Below are positions 28,509 through 37,705 of a stretch of 64,000 nt of DNA, one piece after another. A program made the position numbers and the translations under genes. The stretch is taken from NCBI RefSeq assembly GCF_003610235.1, contig NZ_RAPR01000001.1, forward strand, positions 2,170,001 to 2,234,000, in the 5' to 3' direction. The stretch is from Catellatospora citrea (GTDB taxonomy: Bacteria; Actinomycetota; Actinomycetes; Mycobacteriales; Micromonosporaceae). The notes beneath the pieces were generated by a model. It was not told where the DNA came from, did no database searches, and saw nothing but the letters and a program-made list of their open reading frames with translations. Numbering within the stretch: the stretch's first letter is position 1; every line of letters begins with the position of its first letter.

Positions 28509-29279
28509 ATGACAGGCGCACGCAAGCCACTGCACATGCCACTTCGAGCGACCCAGCGCCGGGTCTCCACCGCCGCCCCGAACTCCCGCCGTCCCGCCCC
28601 CATGCCCCTGCGCGAGCGCCTCCCCCGCCGCCTGTTCCAGCTGCTGGTCGGCCTGGTCGCGTACGGCGTCAGCATCAGCCTGATGCTGCACGCGCACCTG
28701 GGCAACCAGCCTTGGGACGTGCTCCACCAGGGCATCGCCCTGCACGCCGGACTCAGCGTCGGCACCGTGCTGATCATCGTCGGCGCGGCCGTGCTGCTGT
28801 GCTGGATCCCGCTGCGCCAGCGCCCCGGCATCGGCACCATCGCCAACATCGTGGTCATCGGCCTGGTCGTGGACGCGGCCAACCAGGTGCTGCCCGAACC
28901 GTCGCACGTGCTCATGCGCTGGGCGTTCATGATCGGCGGCATCGTGGTGTGTGGCTTCGCCAGTGGCCTCTACATCGGGGCCAATCTGGGCCCGGGGCCG
29001 CGTGACGGACTGATGACCGGACTGGCCGCCCGCACCTGGTCGCTGCGCGGCTGGCGCACCGTGCTGGAGATCACCGTGGTCGCCGTGGGCTTCCTGCTGG
29101 GTGGCAAGGCCGGGCTCGGCACCATCCTGTACGCACTGGCCATCGGCCCGCTGGCCCAGTTCTTCCTGCCGATGCTCACCGTCCGCAGCCGCGCGGCCGC
29201 CCCGACCCCGGCCCTCGACCCGGCGCCGTCCACCCCGACCCCGTCCGCCACCACGGCCGTCGAACCGGCCCCCTGCTGA
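28509..29279 (+). CDS. YczE/YyaS/YitT-like membrane protein
   Basis: About 256 residues from ATG 28509. RRLFQLLVGLVAYGVSISLMLHAHLGNQPWDVLHQGIA opens the membrane domain, and GLYIGANLGPGPRDGLMTGLA is the characteristic YczE loop. Five hydrophobic segments are seen, followed by a Pro/Thr/Ala tail of about 30 residues. No good ribosome site precedes any candidate start (28488, 28509, 28536, 28602), so the first 30 residues are uncertain. It is probably controlled by the divergent MocR-type regulator. Transport substrate unknown. Confidence 0.8.
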   Translation: MTGARKPLHMPLRATQRRVSTAAPNSRRPAPMPLRERLPRRLFQLLVGLVAYGVSISLMLHAHLGNQPWDVLHQGIALHAGLSVGTVLIIVGAAVLLCWIPLRQRPGIGTIANIVVIGLVVDAANQVLPEPSHVLMRWAFMIGGIVVCGFASGLYIGANLGPGPRDGLMTGLAARTWSLRGWRTVLEITVVAVGFLLGGKAGLGTILYALAIGPLAQFFLPMLTVRSRAAAPTPALDPAPSTPTPSATTAVEPAPC

Positions 29280-29348
29280 CCCGCCCCGTCCCGCCCGCCC
29301 CCCGTCCCGCCCGCCGGGCCGGCGGGCGGCCGCCCGGGCCGCTGTCAT

Positions 29349-29423
29349 GATCGCCGGACTTGCCTGGCACCTGTGCGTATCTTGGGCGCGCTTTCGCCCA
29401 CTTGCCAGGCAAGTCCGGCGATC
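29349..29423. repeat. extragenic palindrome, family B copy 2
   Basis: 75 nt with perfect 21-bp arms (left begins GATCGCCGGACTTGCCTGGC; right 29403-29423). The interior shares CTGTGCGTATCTTG with copy 1 at the same position. It lies in the 292-nt gap between yczE and the ScyD-like gene, which holds nothing else recognisable apart from the latter's ribosome site. Confidence 0.85.
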
Positions 29424-29571
29424 TTGGCGGGCGGCGGGTCGGTGGGCGGAGCGGGGGCAGGGTGTACCGCGTGAGATGGCACAGCGTGGCTGGCGCGTCA
29501 CGCAGGGTAAATGGGGTGATATGGGTTTTATTGGTACGGACACCTGACCCTGCCCGCCGGAGGCAAACTTC

Positions 29572-30720
29572 GTGTTCGTATCCATGAAACGGCTGGCCAT
29601 CGCGTCGGCCGTGATCCTGTCCGCCGTCGCCCAGGGCGTGCCCGCCACGGCGGCGCCGAACGTGACCGTCCTGGCCACCGGGCTGAGCAACCCGCGCGGC
29701 CTCGCCTTCGACCGCGACGGCACTCTCTACGTCACCGAGGCCGGCCGGGGCGCCGACGGCGCCGCCAACCCGGTCTGCCTGCCGCGGCCCCAGGGCATCG
29801 GCTGCCTGGGCGCCACCGGTGCGCTGGCCCGCCTCGACCGCGACGGCACCGTGACCCGGGTGCTGACCGGCCTGCCGTCACTGGCCGGCCCCGACGGCAC
29901 CGAGGCGATCGGGCCCGACGACATCGCCTTCAACCGCTTCGACCGCGCCCTGCTCACCGTCGGTCTAAGCGAGGCCCCGGCGGTCCGCGACGGACTGCCC
30001 GAGCCGGGCGCCCAGATGGGCCGGCTGCTGTCGGTGCGCCGGGACTGGTCGGGCGACTGGTTCTCGCAGCACCTGACCACGCAGCGCATCGCCGACATCG
30101 CCGCCCACGAGGCCGCGAACAACCCCGACCGCGGTGAGCTGGACTCCAACGCGCAGTCGGTGGCGTTCGGGCCGGGCGGGGCCGCGGTCGTCGACGCCGG
30201 CGCGAACTCACTGGTGTTCGTCACGCCCGCGGGTCAGGTGAGCACGCTGGCGGTGTTCCCCGAGCGGCAGATGCCCGCGCCGCCCGCGTTCAACATGCCG
30301 GCGGGCACCATGCTGCCGATGCAGTCGGTGCCGATGGGCGTGGTCTACAAGGACGGCGCGTACTACGTCGCCGAGCTGACCGGACGCCCGTTCACCACCG
30401 GTTCGGCCCGCATCTTCAAGGTCGTGCCGGGTCAGGAGCCGACGGTGTACGCCGAGGGCCTGACCACGGTCGTCGACATCGCCTTCGGCCCCGACGGCTC
30501 CCTGTACGCGCTGGAGTTCACGCACACCTCGATGTTCGGCCCCAGCCGCGGCGTCGGTGCGCTGATGCGCATCCGCGGCGAGGGCAAGGCCCCGGAGCTG
30601 GTCCTCGACAAGGTCGACCACCCCGGCGGCATCGCCATCCGCAACCGCAGCGCCTTCATCACCACCTGCTCCGTCTGCGCCACCACGGGAAGCGTCATGA
30701 AACTCCGCCTCCCCGCCTGA
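29572..30720 (+). CDS. secreted ScyD/ScyE family beta-propeller protein
   Basis: 382 residues. A Sec signal peptide (MKRLAIASAVILSAVAQGVPATAA) ends at about residue 28. The mature part has NHL/SMP-30-like repeats, e.g. VTVLATGLSNPRGLAFDRDGTLYVTEAG, typical of ScyD/ScyE family proteins; these are common in actinobacteria with no proven function. The GTG at 29572 follows GGAGG with 8 nt spacing; ATG 29584 is an in-frame alternative. It is the last gene before the polyketide region, and family C palindrome 2 follows. Confidence 0.8.
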   Translation: MFVSMKRLAIASAVILSAVAQGVPATAAPNVTVLATGLSNPRGLAFDRDGTLYVTEAGRGADGAANPVCLPRPQGIGCLGATGALARLDRDGTVTRVLTGLPSLAGPDGTEAIGPDDIAFNRFDRALLTVGLSEAPAVRDGLPEPGAQMGRLLSVRRDWSGDWFSQHLTTQRIADIAAHEAANNPDRGELDSNAQSVAFGPGGAAVVDAGANSLVFVTPAGQVSTLAVFPERQMPAPPAFNMPAGTMLPMQSVPMGVVYKDGAYYVAELTGRPFTTGSARIFKVVPGQEPTVYAEGLTTVVDIAFGPDGSLYALEFTHTSMFGPSRGVGALMRIRGEGKAPELVLDKVDHPGGIAIRNRSAFITTCSVCATTGSVMKLRLPA

Positions 30721-30738
30721 CGCTCCGCCCCACGCAGC

Positions 30739-30825
30739 AAGATCACGACGATCTTGCGCGAACTGTTGCCGGTATGCCCGTTAAAGGCGTGTCGTACCCA
30801 CAGTCCGCGCAAGATCGTCTTTTTT
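30739..30825. repeat. extragenic palindrome, family C copy 2, right end replaced by T-run
   Basis: The left arm starts AAGATCACGACGATCTTGCG and the right arm carries CCGCGCAAGATCGTC. The last 8 or so bases expected (GTGATCTT) are missing; instead T6 (30820-30825) runs into the SnoaL-like gene's stop codon (TAA, 30826-30824). The result works as a plus-strand intrinsic terminator for the ScyD-like gene. Confidence 0.75.
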
Positions 30826-31288
30826 AGTTGGCGGACGGTGGGGCGGGGTCGGGGGTGACGTGGCGGGATTGGACCAGCCAGCCTTCGGGTTCGGTGGGGG
30901 CGGGGATGAGGACGTCTTCGCAGATGCAGTGGCGGTGTAGGCGCGGGGTGCCGTCGGCGGTGATCGCGATGACCATGCCGTAGCAGCGGACGTGGGCCCG
31001 GCCGTCGGCGGCGGGGGTGACCCAGACCATGCCGTGCCAGTGGCGGTGGGTCTCGCCGTTGGCGGCGAGGCGGGCATGGGTCTGTTCGACGGCGGCGGCG
31101 AGGGCTTCGCGGCCGCGGACCGGGGCGTCGAGGCCGGGGGCGGTGAAGGTGCCGTCGACGGCGAACGTGTCGGCCCACTCGTGGGCGCGGCCGGAGTCGA
31201 GCAGGTGCATGTGGCGGGCATAGAACTGCTGGACGGACAGGTACATCGCCGAGGTGTCGGTGATCTCGGGGAGGGCGGTCATCGCCAT
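30824..31288 (-). CDS. SnoaL-like / NTF2-family protein of the polyketide cluster
   Basis: 154 residues with the NTF2/SnoaL cone fold: VQQFYARHMHLLDSGRAHEWADTFAVDGTFTAPG, then HRHWHGMVWVTPAADGRAHVRCYGMVIAI. Proteins of this fold serve as cyclases, hydroxylase partners or isomerases in aromatic polyketide pathways; the reaction here cannot be read from sequence. ATG 31288 follows GAAGGAG. It is the last gene of the minus-strand arm, 119 nt after the PF04199-type cyclase. Its stop codon abuts a truncated family C repeat, which may mark the cluster edge. Confidence 0.75.
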   Translation of the reverse strand: MAMTALPEITDTSAMYLSVQQFYARHMHLLDSGRAHEWADTFAVDGTFTAPGLDAPVRGREALAAAVEQTHARLAANGETHRHWHGMVWVTPAADGRAHVRCYGMVIAITADGTPRLHRHCICEDVLIPAPTEPEGWLVQSRHVTPDPAPPSAN

Positions 31289-31407
31289 GGTCAGGCTCCT
31301 TCAGGTCGGTCGGCACAGGTGCGTCGAAACAAGGTTGGGCAAGTCGGCGTGAGCGGGGTGGTGGACGGCGCGCTGGCCGCCGGTCGGGCGGCTGCGGGGC
31401 GGCCGGG

Positions 31408-32175
31408 TCAGACGATGGCGACGGCGCGGGTCCAGCCGGCGCCGGCTCCCTTGATCTTGATGGGGAGGCAGGAGACGGTGAAGCCGTAGGGCTGCGGCAG
31501 CGCGTCCAGGTTGGCCAGGCGTTCGATCTGGCAGAACTCGCGGTCGCGGCCGGTGAAATGGGCCGGCCACAGCACGCCGCGGTCGCCCGTCTCGTGGAAC
31601 CGCTTGAGCATCGCGCCGAACGGGGCGTCCAGGCTGAACGCGTCCGTGCCGATCACCCGGATGCCCTTGTCCAGCAGGAAGTTCGTGGCGCCGGCGTCCA
31701 GGCCGGTGAACTCGGTGAAGTAGCGGGGTGTGCCCGCCCAGGCCGACGCGCCGGTGTGCAGCAGCACGATGTCCAGCGGCTGCGGCTGGTAGCCGATGCG
31801 GGCCAGCTCCTTGTCCAGGAAGTCCGCGTCGACGGTCGGTCCCGGCGCCGAGCGCAGGTCCAGGCAGAACGCCGGCCGGTGGAACCAGTCCAGCGGCATC
31901 TCGTCGATGTGGCGCGGCACGCCGTAGCTGGCCTTGCTGCCGTAGTGCGACGGCGCGTCGATGTGCGTGCCGGTGTGCGTGGTGAGCTTGAGCGTGTCGA
32001 CCGACAGCAGCTCGCCGTCGGGCAGCACGGACGGGTCGAAGTCGACGCCGAAGTGCAGTGCCATCTCCTCGGCCATGTGCACCGCGCCCTGCGCGGGCGT
32101 CATGACGTCGTGGATGACCGGCTCGGGTTCCCAGGCCGCGGCGTCCACGGCCGTGGACAGGTCGATGATGGGCAT
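31408..32175 (-). CDS. PF04199-type polyketide cyclase / metal-dependent hydrolase
   Basis: 255 residues. LTTHTGTHIDAPSHYG is the metal-binding signature of the cyclase/kynurenine-formamidase family, supported by VIGTDAFSLDAPFG and the C-terminal LPIKIKGAGAGWTRAVAIV. Members in several type II polyketide pathways close late rings; others hydrolyse amides or lactones. Given the neighbourhood, a ring-closing role on an aromatic polyketide is likely but inferred. ATG 32175 follows AAGGAG. It lies about 100 nt after the FAD hydroxylase gene on the same strand. Confidence 0.8.
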   Translation of the reverse strand: MPIIDLSTAVDAAAWEPEPVIHDVMTPAQGAVHMAEEMALHFGVDFDPSVLPDGELLSVDTLKLTTHTGTHIDAPSHYGSKASYGVPRHIDEMPLDWFHRPAFCLDLRSAPGPTVDADFLDKELARIGYQPQPLDIVLLHTGASAWAGTPRYFTEFTGLDAGATNFLLDKGIRVIGTDAFSLDAPFGAMLKRFHETGDRGVLWPAHFTGRDREFCQIERLANLDALPQPYGFTVSCLPIKIKGAGAGWTRAVAIV

Positions 32176-32277
32176 GATCGGACTCCTTGCTGGAACGGGC
32201 GGATGGAAAGGCCGGACGGCACGCGGGCGGGACCCCGGACCGGGTGGCCGCCCGGCCGGGCGGATCGCGGCGACGGG

Positions 32278-33546
32278 TCAGCCCGGTGATACCGGGCCGG
32301 TGCCGGTCGCGGTGGCGTACAGGTCGGTGCGCACCCGGCAGCGCGGGTTGCCGAAGGCGACCATCCGGGTGAGCTTGTGGCCGATCGGGGTGCGGTGCAC
32401 GATCGAGGCGACTGCCTGCCGCCCCGCCTCCAGCGCCCGGCTGCGGCTGCCGAGCATCCCCTTGGCCTGCAGGTGCTGGAACTTCAGCACCTTGTTGATG
32501 TCCGCGTTTCGCGCGGTGGTGTACTGCGCCAGGGCCGCCGCGTCGACCGGGCCGGTCTTGCGCAGCGCCGCGACGAGCACCGGATGGGCCAGCACCGCGT
32601 CCTGCAGGGCCAGGTTGAGGCCCTGCGCGCCGAGCGGGCTGTGCGTGTGGGCCGCGTCGCCGATCAGCAGCAGGCCGTCGCGCGCCCACTCGCGGGCGGT
32701 CCCGGCGAACACGTCGAGCAGGCTGAGGTCGGCCAGGCCGCGCACCTTCTCGTACACCCGCCCGGCGTACTCCGGCACCGCCCGGCACAGCTCGTCGCGG
32801 AACTCCGTGAACGGCCGCGCCGCGAACTGCCGGTAGCCGCCGTGCGGCAGTGCCCAGCCCAGCTGGATGCCCTCCGGGTAGCTGCTGTAGCTCAGCAGCA
32901 TCCGGCCGCCGCCGCCGCGGATGGTCACGTCGCGCACCGACTCGCCCGCCGCGGGCAGCTTGAACCACAGCAGGTCGAAGGTGAACACGTCGCGCCGGTC
33001 GTACGGGATGCCGGACAGCTGCCGCGTCTTGGAGTAGCGCCCGTCCGCGCCGACGACGCAGCGCGACCGGATGGTGCGCTGGCCGCGCGGACCGGCCACC
33101 ACCGCGCCGCGCACCGCGCCGCCGTCGCGCACCAGGTCGGTGATCCGCGTCCCGGCCAGGTAACGGAACGTCGGCTCCCGGCGGCACGCCGCCAGCAGCT
33201 CCTCCAGGATGTACTGCTGCGGCACGCTGAGCATGTAGTTGTACGGCCCCGGCAGGTCCCGGTAGTCCACCCCGAGCACCGCCTTGCCCTTGTTGACGAG
33301 CTGGAACCGGTCGTGCACGTGGCTGCCGCGGTTGCGGGCCGCGGCCAGCACCCCCAGCTCCGCCAGCACGGCCAGCCCGCCCGGCTGCAGGATCTCCCCG
33401 CGGTAGGCCCGTTCGAAGCTGGACGACTTCTCCACCACCGTGACCTCGACCCCGGATCGGGCCAGCAGCAGCGCGAGCACCAGCCCGGCCGGCCCGCCGC
33501 CGATCACGCAGACATCGGTGAGGACGTCACTGTCCCTGTCAGCCAA
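32278..33546 (-). CDS. FAD-dependent aromatic hydroxylase
   Basis: 422-residue class A flavoprotein monooxygenase: VCVIGGGPAGLVLALLLARSG (FAD fold), CVVGADGRYSKTR (DG motif) and LLLIGDAAHTHSPLGAQGLNLALQDA (GD motif). It probably hydroxylates the polyketide nucleus. The best start is TTG 33546, 6 nt after GAGGAGG, overlapping the accC stop by 8 nt, so translation is coupled. It is shorter than the 500-residue tailoring hydroxylases with a thioredoxin-like tail, and resembles the p-hydroxybenzoate/UbiH type. Confidence 0.88.
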   Translation of the reverse strand: MADRDSDVLTDVCVIGGGPAGLVLALLLARSGVEVTVVEKSSSFERAYRGEILQPGGLAVLAELGVLAAARNRGSHVHDRFQLVNKGKAVLGVDYRDLPGPYNYMLSVPQQYILEELLAACRREPTFRYLAGTRITDLVRDGGAVRGAVVAGPRGQRTIRSRCVVGADGRYSKTRQLSGIPYDRRDVFTFDLLWFKLPAAGESVRDVTIRGGGGRMLLSYSSYPEGIQLGWALPHGGYRQFAARPFTEFRDELCRAVPEYAGRVYEKVRGLADLSLLDVFAGTAREWARDGLLLIGDAAHTHSPLGAQGLNLALQDAVLAHPVLVAALRKTGPVDAAALAQYTTARNADINKVLKFQHLQAKGMLGSRSRALEAGRQAVASIVHRTPIGHKLTRMVAFGNPRCRVRTDLYATATGTGPVSPG

Positions 33547-34924
33547 TGGATGCCTCCTCGGTCAGACCCCGCGCCGCGTCGCACGTGATGCCGGCGACCA
33601 GCGAGGTGTCGTGGGTTCCCTCGATGAACTGCGGATGGTCGAGCACCGCGAGCAGGAAGTCGCGGTTGGTGGCCAGGCCCGGCCCGGCGGCGTGGAACTC
33701 GCCCAGCGCCCGCCGCATGCGCAGCAGCGCCTGCGGCCGGTCCGGTGCCCAGACCACGACCTTGGCCAGTAGCGGGTCGTACGCCGGGGACACCCGGCCG
33801 CCCGGGTAGGCGTCGGTGTCGACGCGGACGAACGGGCCCGCGGGCAGCCGCAGTTCGGCCAGCCGCCCGGGTGCGGGCACGAAGTCGCGGGACGGGTCCT
33901 CGGCGTTGATCCGGCACTCCATGGCCGCGCCGCGGGGGGCCAGGTCCTCCTGGCGCAGGGTCAGCCGCTCCCCCGCGGCGATCAGCAGCTGTTCGCGTAC
34001 CAGGTCGATGCCGTGGGTCAGTTCGGTGACCGGGTGCTCGACCTGGATGCGGCAGTTGACCTCCATGAAGTGGAAGCCGCCGTCGTGGTCGACGAGGAAC
34101 TCGAAGGTGCCCGCGCCGACGTAGCCGGTGGCCAGCGCCCCGCGCAGGGCCGCCTCGCCCATCTGCCGGGCGAGTTCGGGCGGCAGGCCCGGCGCGGGCG
34201 TCTCCTCGATGATCTTCTGCCGGCGCCGCTGCGCCGAGCAGTCGCGCAGGCCCAGGTAGACGCCGTTGCCGTACTGGTCGCAGAGGATCTGCACCTCGAC
34301 GTGCCGGGCGGCGGGCAGGTAGCGCTCCAGGTAGAGCCGGTCGTCGCCGAACAGCGACTGCGCCGCCGACTTCACCTCCCGGAACTGCCGGACCAGGTCG
34401 GCCGGCTCGCGTACGACCTGCATGCCGCGCCCGCCGCCCCCGGCCACCGCCTTGACGATGACCGGGTAGCCGATCCGGGACGCGACCTGTGCCGCGAGGT
34501 CCGGGCACTGCACCGGGCCGTCGCTGCCGGGCAGCATGGGCAACCCGGCGGCGGCCATCGCGGCGCGGGCGGCGGCCTTGTCGCCCAGCCGCTCGATCAC
34601 CGCCGCGGGCGGGCCGACGAAGGTGATGCCGCAGGCCTCGCAGGCCTCCGCGAAGTCGGGCACCTCGGACAGGAACCCGTATCCGGGGTGGACCGCGTCC
34701 GCGCCGGTGCGCCGGGCCGCCTCCAGGATCGCGGACATGTTCAGGTAGCTGGCGCGCGCCGGGCCGGGGCCGATGCAGACGGCCTCGTCCGCGAGGTCCA
34801 CCACCGCGGCGTCGCGGTCCTCGGTGGAGTAGACGGCGACCACGCGCAGCCCCAGCTCGCGGCAGGTGCGGGCGACGCGCAGGGCGATCTCGCCCCGGTT
34901 GGCGATGAGCACGGTGGTGAACAC
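33539..34924 (-). CDS. accC: acetyl-CoA carboxylase biotin carboxylase subunit
   Basis: Carboxylates biotin on the carrier protein using ATP and bicarbonate. 461 residues: N-terminal VLIANRGEIALRVARTC, GYGFLSE, the ATP-grasp glycine loop AVAGGGGRGMQVV, ECRINAEDPSRDFVP and FMEVNCRIQVEHPVTE (catalytic Glu and Arg). The start is GTG 34924, 9 nt after accB. With AccB and AccDA it would supply malonyl-CoA to the polyketide synthase. It overlaps the hydroxylase gene by 8 nt, firmly within the cluster operon. Confidence 0.95.
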   Translation of the reverse strand: MFTTVLIANRGEIALRVARTCRELGLRVVAVYSTEDRDAAVVDLADEAVCIGPGPARASYLNMSAILEAARRTGADAVHPGYGFLSEVPDFAEACEACGITFVGPPAAVIERLGDKAAARAAMAAAGLPMLPGSDGPVQCPDLAAQVASRIGYPVIVKAVAGGGGRGMQVVREPADLVRQFREVKSAAQSLFGDDRLYLERYLPAARHVEVQILCDQYGNGVYLGLRDCSAQRRRQKIIEETPAPGLPPELARQMGEAALRGALATGYVGAGTFEFLVDHDGGFHFMEVNCRIQVEHPVTELTHGIDLVREQLLIAAGERLTLRQEDLAPRGAAMECRINAEDPSRDFVPAPGRLAELRLPAGPFVRVDTDAYPGGRVSPAYDPLLAKVVVWAPDRPQALLRMRRALGEFHAAGPGLATNRDFLLAVLDHPQFIEGTHDTSLVAGITCDAARGLTEEASIG

Positions 34925-34933
34925 GGCGGCCCC

Positions 34934-35536
34934 CTAGCGCCCGGTCGCCGGGGCGAGGGTGAGCAGCCGGTCGCCGTACTCCACGGACGTGCCGTCCGCG
35001 ACGTGCACGGCCACGATCTGCCCGTCGCGTTCGGCCTCGACGGGGATCATCAGCTTCATCACCTCGATGATCGCGACCTGCTGGCCGCGCCGGACGTGGT
35101 CGCCCTCGCTGACGAACGGGGCCGTGCCCGGCTCCGCCGCGCGGTAGAAGGTGCCCACCGTGTTCGCGCAGATGTCGGCGAAGCCGTCCGCCGCCGGAGC
35201 CGGCGCGGGCGCGGGCGCGGGAGCCGCGGCGGCGACCGCGACCGCGCCGGACGTCGCCGCCCGTGCGACGGCCGCGACCGGCGCGGGCTCGGTCGGCAGG
35301 ACGGCGTTCTCGTCGGCCCACTCCAGCTCGACGAACACCTCGCCGGCCCGGATGCGCAGCGCGCTGGGCTGCCGGTCCACGCCGGACAGCAGTTGCTGGG
35401 CGCTGCGGCGCACGTCGTCGAGGTCGTCGGCCACGGTGCGGCCCGTGTCGGGCAGCGAGCCGTGCATCGAGCAGACGTCGGCGGTGTCCACCGGAACGGG
35501 TGGCACGCGCAGGGAAGGATCCAGCAGACCGGTCAC
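34934..35536 (-). CDS. accB: biotin carboxyl carrier protein
   Basis: 200 residues. The C-terminal lipoyl/biotinyl domain (about 118-200) has the biotin lysine Lys161 in [13 protein letters not shown]. It is preceded by an Ala-Pro hinge (about 100-118) and an N-terminal region unlike standard AccB. GTG 35536 overlaps the accDA stop (GTGA) and is better spaced from GGAGG than the adjacent GTG at 35539. It carries carboxyl groups between AccC and AccDA. Confidence 0.92.
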   Translation of the reverse strand: MTGLLDPSLRVPPVPVDTADVCSMHGSLPDTGRTVADDLDDVRRSAQQLLSGVDRQPSALRIRAGEVFVELEWADENAVLPTEPAPVAAVARAATSGAVAVAAAAPAPAPAPAPAADGFADICANTVGTFYRAAEPGTAPFVSEGDHVRRGQQVAIIEVMKLMIPVEAERDGQIVAVHVADGTSVEYGDRLLTLAPATGR

Positions 35537-37269
35537 CACGAACCTCCTTCGGTCGGGATCAGTACGGCCTCATCGGGCCGGCGCGAGCTGCCGAAGCGCC
35601 GGAAGCGGGCACGCCGCTGCGCGACGAGGCGGGACTGGTCGAGCCCCGCGAGATCGGCCAGCTCGGCATGGACGGCGGCGCGCAGCGCGGCGGCCGCGGC
35701 GGCGTGGTCGGCCTCGGCGCCGCCCGGCGGTTCCGGGATGACCCCTTCCACCACGCCGAGTTCGAGCAGGGAACGGGCGTCCACGCGCAGTGCCTGGGCG
35801 GCGGCGGGCGCCGCGGCGGCGTCGCGCCACAGGATCGCCGCGCAGCCCTCGGGGCTGATCACGGTGTACACCGCGTTCTCCATGATCAGTACGCGGTCGG
35901 CCACGGCGATGCCGAGGGCGCCGCCACTGCACCCCTCGCCGGTGATCACCGTGACCACCGGCACGGGCAGCGAGCCCATCAGGCGCAGGTTCTCGGCGAT
36001 GGCGGTGGCCTGGCCCTGCTCCTCGGCGTCCACTCCGGGGTGCGCCCCGGGCGTGTCCACCAGCGTGACCACGGGCAGGCCCCACTTGGCGGCCAGCCGC
36101 AGCAGCCGGGCGGCCTTGCGGTAGCCCGCCGGTCCCGGCATGCCGTAGTTGCGGCGGGCCAGCTCGCGGGTGGTGTGGCCCTTCTCGTGGCCGATCACGA
36201 CCAGCGGCGTGCCGCCGAGCCGGCCGACCCCGCCGACGATCGCCGGGCAGTCCCCGCCCACCCGGTCGCCGTGCAGTTCCTCGAAGTCGTCGAGGACCAT
36301 GCTGAAGTAGTCGGAGGTGGTGGGCCGGGCGATGTTGCGCGCCCGGCGGACGGCCTCCCAGGCCGGCCGTTCGGGCAGCAGCGCGGGATCGCGGACCACC
36401 GTGGACGCGCCGCCCTCCACCGGGGCGGGTGGCAGAGCGTCGCGGCGGGTGCCGACGGCCAGCAGCCGGCCGATGCGGTGGCGCAGCGCCGGACGCGGGC
36501 AGATCAGATCCAGGAAACCGCGCGCCAGCAGGAACTCCGCGGTCTGGAAGCCGGCCGGCAGCTCCTGTTTGATGGTCTGGGCGATGACCCGGGGCCCGGC
36601 GAAGCCGAGCCGCGCGCCGGGTTCGGCGACCACGACGTCGCCGAGCATCGCGAACGAGGCGGCCACACCGCCGTAGGTCGGGTCGGTGACCAGGCAGACC
36701 GTGGGCAGCCCCGCCTCGTCGAGCTGGTGCAGCGCCTGCGCGGTCTTCGCCATCTGCATCAGGCCGATGACGCCCTCCTGCATGCGCACCCCGCCGGACG
36801 CGGTGACCAGCAGCAGCGGCAGCCGTTGCGCCAGCGCCGTCTCCGCCGCGCCGGTGATCAGCTCGCCCACCGCGCCGGACAGGCTGCCGCCCATGAAGCG
36901 GAAGTCCATCACCGCGGCGATCGCGGGCGTGCCGGCCATCCGCAGCCGGCAGCACACCACCGCCTCGGTCAGCCCGGTCGCGCGCCGGGCCTCGGCGATG
37001 CGCTGCGGATACGGCTTGTCGTCGACGAAGCGCAGCGGATCCGCGGCGTCGGCGACGAGGTCGAGCGGCTCGACCGAGCCGGGGTCGGCCAGCAGGGCGA
37101 TCCGATCCCAGGCGGCCAGCGGGCGGCAGTGCCCGCACTGCGGGCAGATGCCGCTGCTGCGGGCCAGCCGCTTGCCGTAGACGACGGCCTGGCAACGGCT
37201 GCAGGAGACCCACTCCGCGGCCGGGCCGGCCGAACCGGGCGCAATGCCCGGTCCGGCCTCCCCGGTCAC
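35533..37269 (-). CDS. accDA: fused acetyl-CoA carboxylase carboxyltransferase (beta-alpha)
   Basis: 578 residues joining AccD and AccA in one chain. The N-terminal zinc ribbon has Cys23, Cys26, Cys42 and Cys45 (VSCSRC...ICPQCGHC). The AccD-like half has [13 protein letters not shown] and [15 protein letters not shown]; the AccA-like half begins at about 300 and has [30 protein letters not shown] and [11 protein letters not shown]. It makes malonyl-CoA, the extender unit. GTG 37269 overlaps the stop of a 24-codon SERSER mini-ORF that itself overlaps the ACP gene. Cluster-specific carboxylases are known in some aromatic pathways such as jadomycin. Confidence 0.93.
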   Translation of the reverse strand: MTGEAGPGIAPGSAGPAAEWVSCSRCQAVVYGKRLARSSGICPQCGHCRPLAAWDRIALLADPGSVEPLDLVADAADPLRFVDDKPYPQRIAEARRATGLTEAVVCCRLRMAGTPAIAAVMDFRFMGGSLSGAVGELITGAAETALAQRLPLLLVTASGGVRMQEGVIGLMQMAKTAQALHQLDEAGLPTVCLVTDPTYGGVAASFAMLGDVVVAEPGARLGFAGPRVIAQTIKQELPAGFQTAEFLLARGFLDLICPRPALRHRIGRLLAVGTRRDALPPAPVEGGASTVVRDPALLPERPAWEAVRRARNIARPTTSDYFSMVLDDFEELHGDRVGGDCPAIVGGVGRLGGTPLVVIGHEKGHTTRELARRNYGMPGPAGYRKAARLLRLAAKWGLPVVTLVDTPGAHPGVDAEEQGQATAIAENLRLMGSLPVPVVTVITGEGCSGGALGIAVADRVLIMENAVYTVISPEGCAAILWRDAAAAPAAAQALRVDARSLLELGVVEGVIPEPPGGAEADHAAAAAALRAAVHAELADLAGLDQSRLVAQRRARFRRFGSSRRPDEAVLIPTEGGSW

Positions 37270-37340
37270 GACGCACCCTCGCTTCGCGAGCGAGCGTCGT
37301 AGCACGCAGTTTTCATGATTCGCTCGCTACGCTCGCTCAT
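37266..37340 (-). CDS. 24-codon SERSER mini-ORF between ACP and accDA
   Basis: ATG 37340 overlaps the ACP stop (ATGA), and its own TGA overlaps the accDA GTG (GTGA). The peptide begins MSERSERIM and has RSRSEGAS at the end. The DNA carries AGCGAGCGTAGCGAGCGA, almost identical to the hisD/hisC and ligase/ACP junctions. Probable role: translational coupling. Confidence 0.55.
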   Translation of the reverse strand: MSERSERIMKTACYDARSRSEGAS

Positions 37341-37597
37341 GACAACGCCCCTGTCCTGGTGGAGCTGACCAGGTCGATCAGCTGTCCAGGCGTGCTCACC
37401 GCCAGCACCGCGTCGTCGGGCAGCCGGATGCTGAGGTCACGCTGCAGCCGCGCGGTCGTCTCCAGCAGCGCCAGGGAGTCATACCCCAGGTCGGCGAAGT
37501 TGGTGTCGGCGATGTCCCCGTCCAGGTCCACTCTCTCGTCCGCCCCTGCGACATCGCGCAGGATGCGCCGCACGTCCTCGATGGTGAAGTCGTTCAT
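37337..37597 (-). CDS. type II polyketide synthase acyl carrier protein
   Basis: 86 residues; carries the growing polyketide on phosphopantetheine. Ser41 in FADLGYDSLALLE is the attachment site, and the four-helix pattern is normal. ATG 37597 follows GGAAGGGAG. Most type II clusters place ACP directly after KS-beta; here it lies 4 kb away on the opposite strand, between the ligase-ABM and accDA genes, and is linked to accDA by a mini-ORF. Confidence 0.93.
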   Translation of the reverse strand: MNDFTIEDVRRILRDVAGADERVDLDGDIADTNFADLGYDSLALLETTARLQRDLSIRLPDDAVLAVSTPGQLIDLVSSTRTGALS

Positions 37598-37630
37598 GAC
37601 GCGCTCCCTTCCGTTTCGGCATCGGCATAC

Positions 37631-37705
37631 TCATGACGCCCACTCGCTTCGCTCGCCGGCGTCATTGCCGCAAATGATCATGATTCGCTCGCTGCGCTCG
37701 CTCAC
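37631..37705 (-). CDS. 24-codon SERSER mini-ORF after the ligase-ABM gene
   Basis: GTG 37705 overlaps the ligase-ABM stop (GTGA). The peptide begins VSERSERIM and contains GERSEWAS at the end. Its TGA overlaps an ATG (37634), but the true ACP start is about 35 nt further on with its own ribosome site, so coupling is less direct here than at the other junctions. Confidence 0.5.
   Translation of the reverse strand: MSERSERIMIICGNDAGERSEWAS

Noticed and set aside
37597..37634. ATG at 37634 overlapping the mini-ORF stop as a start for ACP
   Set aside because: It is out of frame with the ACP gene; ACP has its own ATG 37597 and ribosome site.
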